A program made the position numbers and the translations under genes. A stretch of DNA of 36,226 nt from an uncultured Collinsella sp. (GTDB lineage: Bacteria > Actinomycetota > Coriobacteriia > Coriobacteriales > Coriobacteriaceae), in contig UQIG01000021.1 of assembly GCA_900541135.1 (NCBI GenBank), forward strand, positions 1-36,226. The letters run 5' to 3'. Of this stretch, positions 22,264 to 31,409 are shown one piece after another. Position 1 is the first letter of the stretch. Each line of letters starts with the position of its first letter. Below the pieces are notes generated by a model. That model ran no database searches and was not told the DNA's origin. It worked only from the letters and a program-made list of their open reading frames with translations.

Positions 22264-23664
22264 TTACTTGTGGACTAGGCGGGCGCAGAAGTGGCCGTCG
22301 TAGGAGTCGGCGTTTACCGGCACGCTTTGGAAGAGGCCTCGATCGTTCTGGCGTACGGATACGAGCTTCTTGGCCTGCGCGAAATCGGGAAGCTGCAGAA
22401 TCTGGGCTTCGGAGAGCGGCGCCACGGTAAAGCCGGCGCCCTCGGGAGAGGCTAGGAAGGCATCCACGACCTGCGTGTTCTCTTCGTCAAAAACCGAGCA
22501 GGTGGCATAGATAAGCTCACCGCCGGCAGCAACGCGCGCGGCTGCTTCCTTGAGCATCGTCAGCTGTAGCTTGGGCAGCTCAGTCGTAACGTCGTTCTCG
22601 ATCAGGCGCCACGGAATCTCGGGGTGACGGCGCATGGTGCCAGTGCCAGAGCACGGCGCATCGATAAACACCGTGTCGAGCAGGGCGGGCTCGCCAAGCA
22701 TCGCGTCAAAAGACGTAAGCACCTCATTGAGCTCGCAGGCATCGCCCGACACCGTACGAACACCCGTAATACCCGCCTTATGCAGGCGCGCGAGATTCTG
22801 ATCGCACTTGCGATCATGCAGATCGAGCGCGGTATGCTGGTGCTCGTACCCGGCACGTTTGGCCTGGCACATCATCACATAGGTCTTGGTACCGCGACCG
22901 GCGCCAATCTCCAGGCAACGACCGGGACGTGTCGCAGCAGTAGCGATAAGCTGGGCGTTAAGATCCGAGGCAACCGCGGCAGCACGCTCAAACACGCCCG
23001 ATGCAACCGCGACCTGCGCATCGACCGGAGCATGGCAGCCCGGGAAGACAGGCGCGACGAGCTGCGAGATATACGGATCGGGCTTGGTCGCAAAGGCGTT
23101 CTCATGCAGGGCCAGTGGCGCGGGGGCCAGATTGCCGGCAAAGTTAAGCGCACCCTCTGGCGTGTCGAACGATGCCATAATGCGGGCGCACAGCCAACGC
23201 GGCAGTCCCATCAGGCGCGACAGACGAACCAGGCGTCGCTCAGACTCATCTACATCGGACGCCGTGGCAAAGTCCTCAACATTGTCCGCGACCTTATGCA
23301 GTACAGCATTGGCCAAACCGGCGGCAGACTTAGCACCGCAGCGAACCAGCTCAACACCCTGACTTACTGCAACGCGGCCAGGCGTATGCAGATAGAGCAT
23401 CTCGAAGGCCGAGATACGAAGTGCCATGCGAACACGCGGCGCAACCTTTTTAGGCTTATCAAGAAACTGATCAAGCAGTTCGTCCAAAATACCTTGCGTG
23501 GCGGCAACACCCAGCGCCAAGCGGGCGGCAAAAGCGGAATCGCGCTGATCAATAGCCTTGGCCGATGCGCGAGAGGACAGCACGTCGCGCGCATACATGC
23601 CGCGGCGATCGGCCTCCATCAGCACATCGAGCGCAAGCTTGCGCGCGGGAGACAACTTGCTCAT
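22264..23664 (-). CDS. rsmB: 16S rRNA m5C967 methyltransferase
   Basis: A 466-residue S-adenosylmethionine-dependent enzyme that methylates cytosine 967 of 16S rRNA. An N-terminal NusB-like RNA-binding domain (about 1-140; SPARKLALDVLMEADRRG, RVRMALRISAFEMLYL) precedes the methyltransferase. The SAM loop is CLEIGAGRGTKTYVM. The two catalytic cysteines lie in FIDAPCSGTGTMRRHPEI and ATCSVFDEENTQVV. ATG 23664 overlaps the fmt stop as ATGA, so the two are translationally coupled. A GTG five codons upstream is less likely. The neighbouring fmt-rsmB order is common in bacteria. Confidence 0.94.
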   Translation of the reverse strand: MSKLSPARKLALDVLMEADRRGMYARDVLSSRASAKAIDQRDSAFAARLALGVAATQGILDELLDQFLDKPKKVAPRVRMALRISAFEMLYLHTPGRVAVSQGVELVRCGAKSAAGLANAVLHKVADNVEDFATASDVDESERRLVRLSRLMGLPRWLCARIMASFDTPEGALNFAGNLAPAPLALHENAFATKPDPYISQLVAPVFPGCHAPVDAQVAVASGVFERAAAVASDLNAQLIATAATRPGRCLEIGAGRGTKTYVMMCQAKRAGYEHQHTALDLHDRKCDQNLARLHKAGITGVRTVSGDACELNEVLTSFDAMLGEPALLDTVFIDAPCSGTGTMRRHPEIPWRLIENDVTTELPKLQLTMLKEAAARVAAGGELIYATCSVFDEENTQVVDAFLASPEGAGFTVAPLSEAQILQLPDFAQAKKLVSVRQNDRGLFQSVPVNADSYDGHFCARLVHK

Positions 23665-24581
23665 GACAAAACACCCCACGAAAGATCAGCGCCCTGCAGG
23701 CCAGCAGCCCAAGCAGAAGCGGCCATAGCACGCTTACCATCGGGCTTAACCTCGAGCAACTCAACCGAGCCATCGGAAAGACCCAGGTAAACACGCTTGT
23801 TCTTAACGTCAACAGCGCCCTCGCCAAGCGAGACATCGGCCGGTGCAGCATCGAGCACGCGCACGGTCTTGCCGGCAATCACGCATCGGGCAGGCGCGGT
23901 ATCGGACGAGGCCAGCACATGGCGCACGCAATCAAGCGCAGCCATCTGCGGATCCAGACGCATCTCCAGCTTGGAAATCTTGGCAGCATGGGTAACGAGC
24001 GCCTCATCCTGTTCAGTCCACACGGCGGTGCCATCGGCAAGAGAAGGAAGCGTATCGGCAAGCAGTTTGCCGCCAAGCTCACCAAGCTCCATCGTGAGCG
24101 CCTCGGCATGCTTACCGGCAACAGACGTAGACGCCTGGGCACAATAAGCGCCGGTATCAACGCCATGTCCAATACGCATAATAGAAACGCCAGCAACCTC
24201 ATCACCAGCGAGAATCGCACGCTGAATAGGAGCAGCCCCACGCCAACGAGGCAGCAGCGAAGCATGAACATTCACAATACCAAGCGGCGCCATATGCAGC
24301 ACCTCATCAGGCAAAATGCAGCCATAGGCAGCCACACAGAAAATATCAGCCTGGGCAGCTTGGAGCGACTCGATAACCTCGGCCGTCATACGATTAGCCT
24401 CAACAACCGGCAGGCCAAGCTCGAGCGCCTTGGCCTTAACAGGAGACGGCTCAAGCTTCTTACCACGCCCACGAACAGCGTCGGGACGAGTAACAACAAG
24501 CGCAATCTCATTACCAGCCTCAACAAGCGAAGTCAGCGAAGGCACAGCAAAATCAGGCGTACCCATAAACACAATACGCAT
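23661..24581 (-). CDS. fmt: Methionyl-tRNA formyltransferase
   Basis: A 306-residue enzyme that formylates initiator Met-tRNA with 10-formyl-tetrahydrofolate. The N-terminal hydrolase-like fold starts MRIVFMGTPDFAVPSL and has VVTRPDAVRGRGKKLEPSPVK. The catalytic region includes VNVHASLLPRWRGAAPIQRA, where Asn and His are active-site residues, and HGVDTGAYCAQAS. The C-terminal OB-like tRNA-binding domain follows from about residue 205. GGGGAG lies ten bases before the ATG. A terminator at 24683-24723 separates it from def, so it probably has its own promoter in 24582-24680, though I could not pick one. Confidence 0.95.
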   Translation of the reverse strand: MRIVFMGTPDFAVPSLTSLVEAGNEIALVVTRPDAVRGRGKKLEPSPVKAKALELGLPVVEANRMTAEVIESLQAAQADIFCVAAYGCILPDEVLHMAPLGIVNVHASLLPRWRGAAPIQRAILAGDEVAGVSIMRIGHGVDTGAYCAQASTSVAGKHAEALTMELGELGGKLLADTLPSLADGTAVWTEQDEALVTHAAKISKLEMRLDPQMAALDCVRHVLASSDTAPARCVIAGKTVRVLDAAPADVSLGEGAVDVKNKRVYLGLSDGSVELLEVKPDGKRAMAASAWAAGLQGADLSWGVLS

Positions 24582-24682
24582 AAAGAACGTCTCCCCTCAA
24601 CCAAAGCCGAGACGGCTACAAATAACAGCGGAAAGCAAAGTACCCAGCCCATCCGCAATAACATTTCAACAAGAACAAATAT

Positions 24683-24723
24683 ACCCAAAACCAAAGAAAG
24701 AGCCGCAATAAAAGCAGCTCTTT
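24683..24723 (-). terminator. Terminator-like hairpin between def and fmt
   Basis: On the minus strand AAAGAGCTGC pairs with GCGGCTCTTT (plus-strand 24714-24723 and 24697-24706; ten pairs, one G-U) over a seven-base loop. CTTTGGTTTTGG follows. It would end priA-def transcripts before fmt. The rest of 24582-24798 is A/T-rich with only a weak hydrophobic frame on the minus strand. Confidence 0.75.
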
Positions 24724-24798
24724 CAGCAAAGCACCTATCAGCGAAGACGCCCTTCCCTGGCCCGACGGCACCCGGGCGAACCGAGCCAGAACAACGCA

Positions 24799-24900
24799 GT
24801 CCCCGGTGCTGAGCCCCCACATATCGTCCCGCGCGCAGTTTCGCAGCAAAGCGAGAATGTTTGAGCACGGGATGATATGTGGGGGCTCAGCACCGGGGAC
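24799..24900. repeat. Long intergenic inverted repeat (33-base arms)
   Basis: Arms at 24799-24831 and 24868-24900 are complementary over 33 bases with a single mismatch. They begin GTCCCCGGTGCTGAG and end CTCAGCACCGGGGAC. The 36-base loop carries a small TTCGC/GCGA stem. It starts eight bases beyond the def stop on the minus strand. No long U-tract follows, so it is more like a palindromic repeat element or processing site than a classical terminator. Confidence 0.8.
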
Positions 24901-24908
24901 GGTGGGAC

Positions 24909-25445
24909 CTACTCCGTTTCGCCCGGTCGAGCGCCGCGGGCCAGGGCGTCCTGGTACTCCTTGACGGCCTTGATCCTCTGCATCGGCTTCAGTCGCTCGA
25001 ACATGGTGTTACCGTGCAGGTGATCGATCTCGTGCTGCAGGCACACGCAGAACAGATCGCCCGTGGCCTCATAGCGAATAAGGTTGGCATCCAAGTCATA
25101 CGCCTCGACGACGACATGGTCGGGACGCTCAATCTCGCAGCTAATACCAGGGATGGAAAGGCAGCCCTCGCTAAAGGGCACCAGATGGTCGCTCTGCTCA
25201 ACAATAACGGGATTGATGAGCACGTACGGGTCGTAGTCGTTTTTGTCGCTGTAGTCGCAGTCGATGGTGACGAGCTGAATGAGCTCGCCGATCTGCGGGG
25301 CAGCTAGGCCGCAACCGCCGTTCTCGAACATCATTTTCTTCATCTTCTCGGCAAGCGCCTCGATCGCCGGAGTGATCTCCTCGATGACGGCGCACTCCTG
25401 GCGCAAACGAGGGTCGGGCGAAAGTACGATTCCGTTGGCTTCCAT
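24909..25445 (-). CDS. def: Peptide deformylase
   Basis: A 178-residue metalloenzyme that removes the formyl group from new proteins. All three motifs are present: GGCGLAAPQIG, EGCLSIPG (metal-binding Cys) and QHEIDHLHG (HExxH, two His ligands and catalytic Glu). Two ATGs are in frame at 25451 and 25445. AAAGGA overlaps the first and is properly spaced from the second, so I chose 25445. It follows priA by 18 bases and is likely co-transcribed with it. The functional partner fmt lies downstream beyond a hairpin and a terminator. Confidence 0.95.
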   Translation of the reverse strand: MEANGIVLSPDPRLRQECAVIEEITPAIEALAEKMKKMMFENGGCGLAAPQIGELIQLVTIDCDYSDKNDYDPYVLINPVIVEQSDHLVPFSEGCLSIPGISCEIERPDHVVVEAYDLDANLIRYEATGDLFCVCLQHEIDHLHGNTMFERLKPMQRIKAVKEYQDALARGARPGETE

Positions 25446-25463
25446 GGCCATCCTTTCGGGTTG

Positions 25464-27917
25464 TTACATCAAATCATAGGCATCGACGTCAACGCTCACG
25501 CTCACGCCGCGCACAGAGCCCACCTCTTTAAGGCAGGCGTCAATATCATCAGAGACATGGTACCCCACGGGCGACTTCACAAGCAGGTGGAAGCGATAAC
25601 GGTCCTTGGCTCTCTCGATTACACACGAAGCCGGACCAAGCACCTGGGGCACCGCGCGGCCCGCCCGCAAAAAGTCGGGCGCGGCGGCATGCCAGCGGCG
25701 CTTGAGCAGCTTTGCGATGCGACCGATGTAGTCCTGCGCATCATCCGCCTTCGTCGACCACACCAAAATGTTGACCAGGCGCACGAAGGGCGGATATAGC
25801 GCGTCTCGGCGCTGGTCTAGGTCGTAGTCGGTAAAGATCGAGCGATCATGCTCGGCAACGGCGCGAATGACCGGGTCCTCGGGCAGATAGGTCTGGATGA
25901 TGACCTCACCGGGGCGATCACCGCGTCCGGCACGGCCCGCGACCTGCTCCAGCAAATCGTAGGCGCGCTCCCCCGCTCTAAAATCGGGGAGCTTTAACGC
26001 AAAGTCGGCATTGACCACGCCCACGAGCGTAACCTCGGGAAAGTCGAGACCCTTGGCGATCATCTGGGTACCTAGCAGCACCGCGCAATCGGCGGCATCG
26101 AACCGCTCGAGCAACTTTTTATGCGCGTCCTTTCCGCGCGTGGAATCGGCGTCCATGCGAATGATGGCGACGTCCTCGGGCAGCATCTGGTGCAGTGCGT
26201 CCTCAATCTGCTGCGTGCCCAGGCCCATTTTTGCCAGGTAGCGGCTGCCGCATTTGGGGCAACGACTCGTGGGTGCCGGATAGGGCTGCACGCGCCAGGA
26301 CGAACCGCAGGTGTGGCATTGCAGCGTGTGCGTGCGCTCGTGATACGTGAGCGCGGTGGAACAATGATTGCAGGTAGGGACGCAGCCGCACTCGCGGCAC
26401 ATCAAAAACGGCGCAAAACCGCGACGGTTGTGCAGCAGCACGGCCTTCTCGCGGCGCTCGACCACGCGTTCCAAGCCTTCCATCAGTGGTTTTGAGAACA
26501 TGGAGCGGCTGCCGTGCGAAAACTCGCGGCGCAGGTCGGCAATGCGGACCGTGGGCAACACGGCGTGTCCCGGGCGCTCGGGCATCTCGACGCGTGTCCA
26601 GGTGGCACCGTTGTACGTGCCGCGGCGGCAGCGGTCGAGGGCCTCTGCAGAAGGCGTGGCCGAACCCAACACGAGTGGACAGCGATAGCGGCGCGCCATC
26701 TCGGCAGCGACCTCGCGAGCATGATAGCGCGGGCTGGAACCCTGCTTGTAGCTGGTCTCGTGCTCCTCGTCGATGATGATAAGGCCTAAGTCGCAGAGCG
26801 GACAAAAGAGCGCCGAGCGGGCGCCCACGACCACGCGCGCGGCACCGCTGGCGACCATGTCCCACTGGTCCAGGCGCTCGCCGGCAGAAAGGCGCGAGTG
26901 GAAGACCGCAACCGTCTCGCCAAAGCGCGAGCGGAAGCGGCCGACGGTTTGGGCCGTCAGCGAGATCTCGGGCACAAGCACGCAGGCCGAACGGCCGGCC
27001 GCCAGCACGCGTTCAATCGCCGAGAGGTAGACCTCAGTTTTGCCGGAACCGGTGACGCCATCGACAAGGACAACGTCGCCATGAGCGTCCAGACGGGCGC
27101 GCTCAATCTGCGCGAGCGCCTGCTGCTGGCCGTTCGTGAGCGCGACTGGTGCCTTACCGCTTGCCGAGGACAGCGTGGTCTGCTCGCTGCAGCCACGCCA
27201 GGCGCGACGCTCCTCCACCACGACGACACCACGTTTTTCGAGCGCCTTGATGGTCGCCGACATGCTGTTGTAGAGCAGGTTGAGGTCGCGCGTTGTGACC
27301 GGGCCGCACTGTAGTGCCTCGATGAGCTGACGCTGGCGGACCGCTGTCTTGGGCGGCGTGTAGTCGAAACCCTCGGGCGTGAGCATGACCCAGCGGTTTT
27401 GGATGGGTTTGACGGCGGGACGCTCAACGGTCCACACACCGTCATCGCCCTTGACCACGCGCGGACTTCCGCCCGGGGGCAAGAACAGGCGCAGGCATTC
27501 GGAAAGCGTCGCGACATATTCGCGGCTCATCCAGCGCGCAATACGGGCAGCCTCGGCAGTAAAGAGCGGCTTGCTGAGGATAGCCTCGATAGGCTTGATG
27601 CGCACGGAATCGAGGGCGTCGTTACCTTGCAGGTTGGCCAGCTCGGGCGCGATGTCGACGATGTAGCCCGCGGCCGCACGGTTGCCAAAATGGACTAGAA
27701 CGGTGGATCCGATCTGGACATCGTTGGCGAGCGACTGCGGAATGCCGTAGGCAAACGGCTCGGACAGCGCACGGGTCGGGATGTCGAGGGCTACGCTCGC
27801 ATAGGCGGCGACGGGTTCGGGTGCGGGCTCGGGCTGCGCCGGGGCGGCGGAAGGGGCTGCGGACTTCGGAGCTTCCTTAGGTTCCGGCGAACCAAACAGT
27901 GACAGTTGCTCGGCCAA
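25464..27917 (-). CDS. priA: Primosomal replication restart helicase PriA
   Basis: An 817-residue 3'-5' DNA helicase that reloads the replisome at stalled forks. After the DNA-binding domain come Walker A (VDGVTGSGKTEVYL), the DEAH-type box (IIDEEHETSYKQ), GSATPSAEAL and HNRRGFAPFL. Cysteine pairs for two zinc ions follow (CRECGCVPTCNHC, CHTCG, CPKCG), then LLGTQMIAKGLDFPEV and EQVAGRAGRGDRPG. The start is a TTG at 27917 with GGAGG ten bases upstream. The N terminus is unusual: MAEQLSLFG contains QLSLF, the consensus beta-clamp-binding pentapeptide. About 30 Pro/Ala/Glu-rich linker residues then lead to the normal PriA start. Confidence 0.95.
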   Translation of the reverse strand: MAEQLSLFGSPEPKEAPKSAAPSAAPAQPEPAPEPVAAYASVALDIPTRALSEPFAYGIPQSLANDVQIGSTVLVHFGNRAAAGYIVDIAPELANLQGNDALDSVRIKPIEAILSKPLFTAEAARIARWMSREYVATLSECLRLFLPPGGSPRVVKGDDGVWTVERPAVKPIQNRWVMLTPEGFDYTPPKTAVRQRQLIEALQCGPVTTRDLNLLYNSMSATIKALEKRGVVVVEERRAWRGCSEQTTLSSASGKAPVALTNGQQQALAQIERARLDAHGDVVLVDGVTGSGKTEVYLSAIERVLAAGRSACVLVPEISLTAQTVGRFRSRFGETVAVFHSRLSAGERLDQWDMVASGAARVVVGARSALFCPLCDLGLIIIDEEHETSYKQGSSPRYHAREVAAEMARRYRCPLVLGSATPSAEALDRCRRGTYNGATWTRVEMPERPGHAVLPTVRIADLRREFSHGSRSMFSKPLMEGLERVVERREKAVLLHNRRGFAPFLMCRECGCVPTCNHCSTALTYHERTHTLQCHTCGSSWRVQPYPAPTSRCPKCGSRYLAKMGLGTQQIEDALHQMLPEDVAIIRMDADSTRGKDAHKKLLERFDAADCAVLLGTQMIAKGLDFPEVTLVGVVNADFALKLPDFRAGERAYDLLEQVAGRAGRGDRPGEVIIQTYLPEDPVIRAVAEHDRSIFTDYDLDQRRDALYPPFVRLVNILVWSTKADDAQDYIGRIAKLLKRRWHAAAPDFLRAGRAVPQVLGPASCVIERAKDRYRFHLLVKSPVGYHVSDDIDACLKEVGSVRGVSVSVDVDAYDLM

Positions 27918-27945
27918 GGCCCCAGCACCTCCTATCCCATACGTC

Positions 27946-27983
27946 TACAGAAACAAGAGCCCCACTCGTGGTGAGCGGGGCTC
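27946..27983 (-). terminator. Terminator after gltX
   Basis: On the minus strand GAGCCCC-GCTC pairs with GAGTGGGGCTC (plus-strand 27957-27983) and is followed by TTGTTTCTGT. It separates gltX from priA. Confidence 0.8.
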
Positions 27984-28006
27984 AGATACATGCGCTTACG
28001 CGACTG

Positions 28007-29482
28007 TTACAGCGCCATCGTGCGGGCGCGGTCGATGCGCGCCAGGCAGTCGTCGCGGCCGATGAGCGCCATGGTCTCGCCCAGCGGGGGGCTCACCATG
28101 TTGCCGCAGACGGCGACGCGCACAGCTTGGAACACCACGCGCTTCTTGAGGTCCATCTGCTCGGGCAGCGGCTCAAGCGCGGCGTCGATGTTGGCAGCCG
28201 TCCACTCGTCCACGCCCTCGAGCGCGGCCTTAGCGGCATCCAGGATGGCGCCCATGCCTTCCTTGGCCAGGCCCTTGTTGACAGACTTCTCGTCATACTC
28301 GAGCGTCTCGGCCGTAGCAAAGATGGGAGCGGCGACGGTCACGGCGTCGGCCGGCATCTTGGTGCGCGGCTTGACGATGGCGGCAAGCGCGTCGATCCAA
28401 TCCTCGCCGTACTCGACATTACCCTCGATGAGGCCTGCCTCGTGCAGCTCGGGGACCATGATCTCGTCGGCAAACTGGGCGTCGGACATGCCGTTGATGT
28501 ACTCGGCATTAACCCAGTCGAGCTTCTTGGGGTCGAAGGTCGCCGGGTTCTTGGAGATGCGGTCGAGCGAGAACTTGCTGGCCAGGACATCGCGCGGGAT
28601 GATCGTGGTCTCGCCGTCGAGCGACCAGCCGAGCAGCGCCAGATAGTTGACGAAGGCATCGGACAGATAGCCGGCGTCGCGGTACTCCTCCACCGAGGTG
28701 GCGCCGTGGCGCTTGGAGAGCTTCTTGCCGTCGGCACCCAAGATCATGGAGATGTGGGCGAACGTAGGCACGGGCGCGCCGAGGGCCTCGTAAACCATGA
28801 CCTGGCGCGGGGTGTTGGACAGATGGTCGTCGCCGCGGATGACGTGGGTGATCTTCATCATGGCGTCGTCGACAACGGTCGCGAAGTTATACGTGGGCGT
28901 GCCGTCGGAGCGGAAGATGACAAAGTCGTCGAGCTCCTTGGCATCAAAGGTCACCTCGCCGTGGACGGCGTCGTGGATGACGACGTCGCCGCGGTCCTCG
29001 GGCACCTTGATACGCAGAACGTAGGACTCGCCGGCCTCGATGCGGCGACGGGCCTCCTCGGGATCAAGATCGCGGCAGCGGCGCTGATAGCCCTGGAAGG
29101 GGTCCTTGCGCTCCTGGGCGGCCTTGCGATCGGCGTCGAGTTGCTCCTTGGTGCAGAAGCAGGGATAGGCCTTGCCCTCGTCCCAAAGCTTCTGGGCAGC
29201 CTGCTTGTACAGGTCCAGGCGCTCGGTCTGTGCGTAGGGGCCGTAGTCGCCGCCCACCTCGGGACCCTCGTCCCAGTCCAAACCCAGCCAACGCATGGCG
29301 CGCAGGATGATCTGCGTGTTCTCGTCGGTGGAACGGGTGGGGTCGGTGTCGTCGATGCGCAGGATGAACGTGCCGCCGTTTGCACGGGCGAAAGCCCAGT
29401 TATAGATAGCGGTGCGGGCACCGCCGATGTGCAGCTTGCCCGTGGGTGAGGGTGCAAAGCGGACGCGAACGTCTGATGCCAT
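28007..29482 (-). CDS. gltX: Glutamyl-tRNA synthetase
   Basis: A 491-residue class I aminoacyl-tRNA synthetase charging tRNA-Glu. The HIGH signature is FAPSPTGKLHIGGARTA and the KMSKS counterpart is KLSKRHGATSVEEY. IRGDDHLSNTPRQ and HISMILGADG are typical. A cysteine pair (CFCTKEQ) lies in the family's zinc-site region. The open frame extends upstream to 29572, but ATG 29482 (MASDVRVRF) has GAGGAG six bases upstream and matches family starts. A glutaminyl- or non-discriminating role cannot be excluded; whether gatCAB is in the genome is not visible here. Confidence 0.95.
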   Translation of the reverse strand: MASDVRVRFAPSPTGKLHIGGARTAIYNWAFARANGGTFILRIDDTDPTRSTDENTQIILRAMRWLGLDWDEGPEVGGDYGPYAQTERLDLYKQAAQKLWDEGKAYPCFCTKEQLDADRKAAQERKDPFQGYQRRCRDLDPEEARRRIEAGESYVLRIKVPEDRGDVVIHDAVHGEVTFDAKELDDFVIFRSDGTPTYNFATVVDDAMMKITHVIRGDDHLSNTPRQVMVYEALGAPVPTFAHISMILGADGKKLSKRHGATSVEEYRDAGYLSDAFVNYLALLGWSLDGETTIIPRDVLASKFSLDRISKNPATFDPKKLDWVNAEYINGMSDAQFADEIMVPELHEAGLIEGNVEYGEDWIDALAAIVKPRTKMPADAVTVAAPIFATAETLEYDEKSVNKGLAKEGMGAILDAAKAALEGVDEWTAANIDAALEPLPEQMDLKKRVVFQAVRVAVCGNMVSPPLGETMALIGRDDCLARIDRARTMAL

Positions 29483-29522
29483 GGAAATCTCCTCGATTGC
29501 AGGATGGATGTCTAACCGTATC

Positions 29523-29553
29523 AGTATAAAGCAACAAAGCAACCTCCGCACAA
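29523..29553 (-). promoter_or_regulatory. Possible gltX promoter
   Basis: On the minus strand TTGTGC (29553-29548) and TATACT (29528-29523) are spaced by 19 bases, about 40 bases before the gltX start. The -10 is strong and the spacing long. Confidence 0.4.
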
Positions 29554-29563
29554 AGGGCACTGA

Positions 29564-29711
29564 CCTACTCATTAGGGAGACCTACTCATTGGGGACAGAC
29601 TTAAATGACCATTCTTTGGGCAACCTGTCGGCACTTAGGTAAGGCTGGTCGTTTAAGCCTGTCCCCAATGAGTACACGGATGGTCATTTAAGTCTGTCCC
29701 CAATGAGTAGG
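29564..29711. repeat. Compound intergenic repeat with four copies of a CCTACTCATTGGGGACAG-type unit
   Basis: A perfect 32-base inverted repeat has arms at 29581-29612 and 29680-29711, starting CCTACTCATTGGGGACAG. A third, diverged copy in inverted orientation lies at 29647-29674 (GGTCGTTTAAGCCTGTCCCC). A truncated direct copy is at 29564-29580 (CCTACTCATTAGGGAGA). An outer stem TCCGCA (29546-29551) with TGCGGA (29712-29717) frames it. It separates divergent gltX and metK. No transposase is present. Confidence 0.82.
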
Positions 29712-29768
29712 TGCGGAAAGGGTGTGAATGTTTGATTTACGCGCTATGATGTGCCCTTGCATAGAGAA

Positions 29769-29795
29769 CCCGGCGGAATGGTAACGGTCGCCGGG
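29769..29795 (+). promoter_or_regulatory. metK leader hairpin
   Basis: CCCGGCG (29769-29775) pairs with CGCCGGG (29789-29795) around GAATGGTAACGGT. ACACGTTTTTG follows, then the ribosome site GAAAGGA (29806-29812). A TATGAT at about 29745 could be the -10. It does not match any SAM riboswitch class I can recall, but its position makes it a candidate control element. Confidence 0.45.
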
Positions 29796-29817
29796 ACACG
29801 TTTTTGAAAGGACGATC

Positions 29818-31098
<1,281 letters not shown>

Positions 31099-31133
31099 TT
31101 AAGAACCGCTAAGGTCACAACATATGCACTTTC

Positions 31134-31172
31134 AAAAGAAGTACCGGTTTCAACCGGTACTTCTTTTTTATT
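31134..31172 (+). terminator. Rho-independent terminator after metK
   Basis: AAAAGAAGTACCGGTT (31134-31149) pairs with AACCGGTACTTCTTTT (31152-31167), then TTATTT. A strong hairpin with U-tract, 36 bases after the metK stop. Confidence 0.92.
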
Positions 31173-31256
31173 TAACCGGTGATGAAGATGAGCCACCGCG
31201 GGACATGGAATAGGTCACCAGCCAATGAATTTTGGAGCACACGCGCCTCTACCATG

Positions 31257-31384
31257 TATCCTTAGTCCCGAGGGCGGGGCATAAGGTCGATCGCGAGTTC
31301 CGCACGAGCCGGAGAGCACTTAATGTGCTCTCCGTGCGAGCAGGACTGTCCGAGCAGGCGACCTTATGCCCCGCCCCTCGGGAC
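31257..31384 (+). promoter_or_regulatory. Promoter and large structured 5' leader of sdaA
   Basis: TATCCT (31257-31262) may be a -10, so transcription would start about at the closing helix. That helix pairs 31265-31289 (GTCCCGAGGGCGGGGC start) with 31359-31384 over 25 pairs with one bulged base. It encloses a two-part hairpin (GCAC 31302-31305 with GTGC 31334-31337; GGAGAGCAC 31311-31319 with GTGCTCTCC 31325-31333) and a small GGAC/GTCC stem near 31343. The AAAGGAG ribosome site and ATG follow 14 bases later. The spacer 31173-31256 shows nothing else. Confidence 0.6.
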
Positions 31385-31409
31385 GACGGGACAGATTAAA
31401 GGAGCACCC

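Noticed and set aside
24533..24868. A 111-codon hydrophobic frame on the minus strand between def and fmt
   Set aside because: It begins inside the long inverted repeat, crosses a terminator hairpin, overlaps the fmt start and lacks a good ribosome site. A small membrane protein cannot be excluded but is not supported.
29700..29817. SAM riboswitch upstream of metK
   Set aside because: A hairpin is present, but I could not recognise the SAM-I, SAM-II or SMK-box conserved cores.
31323..31409. A 29-residue N-terminal extension of the serine dehydratase
   Set aside because: It lies within the leader stem-loop, while ATG 31410 has a strong AAAGGAG site and matches family starts.
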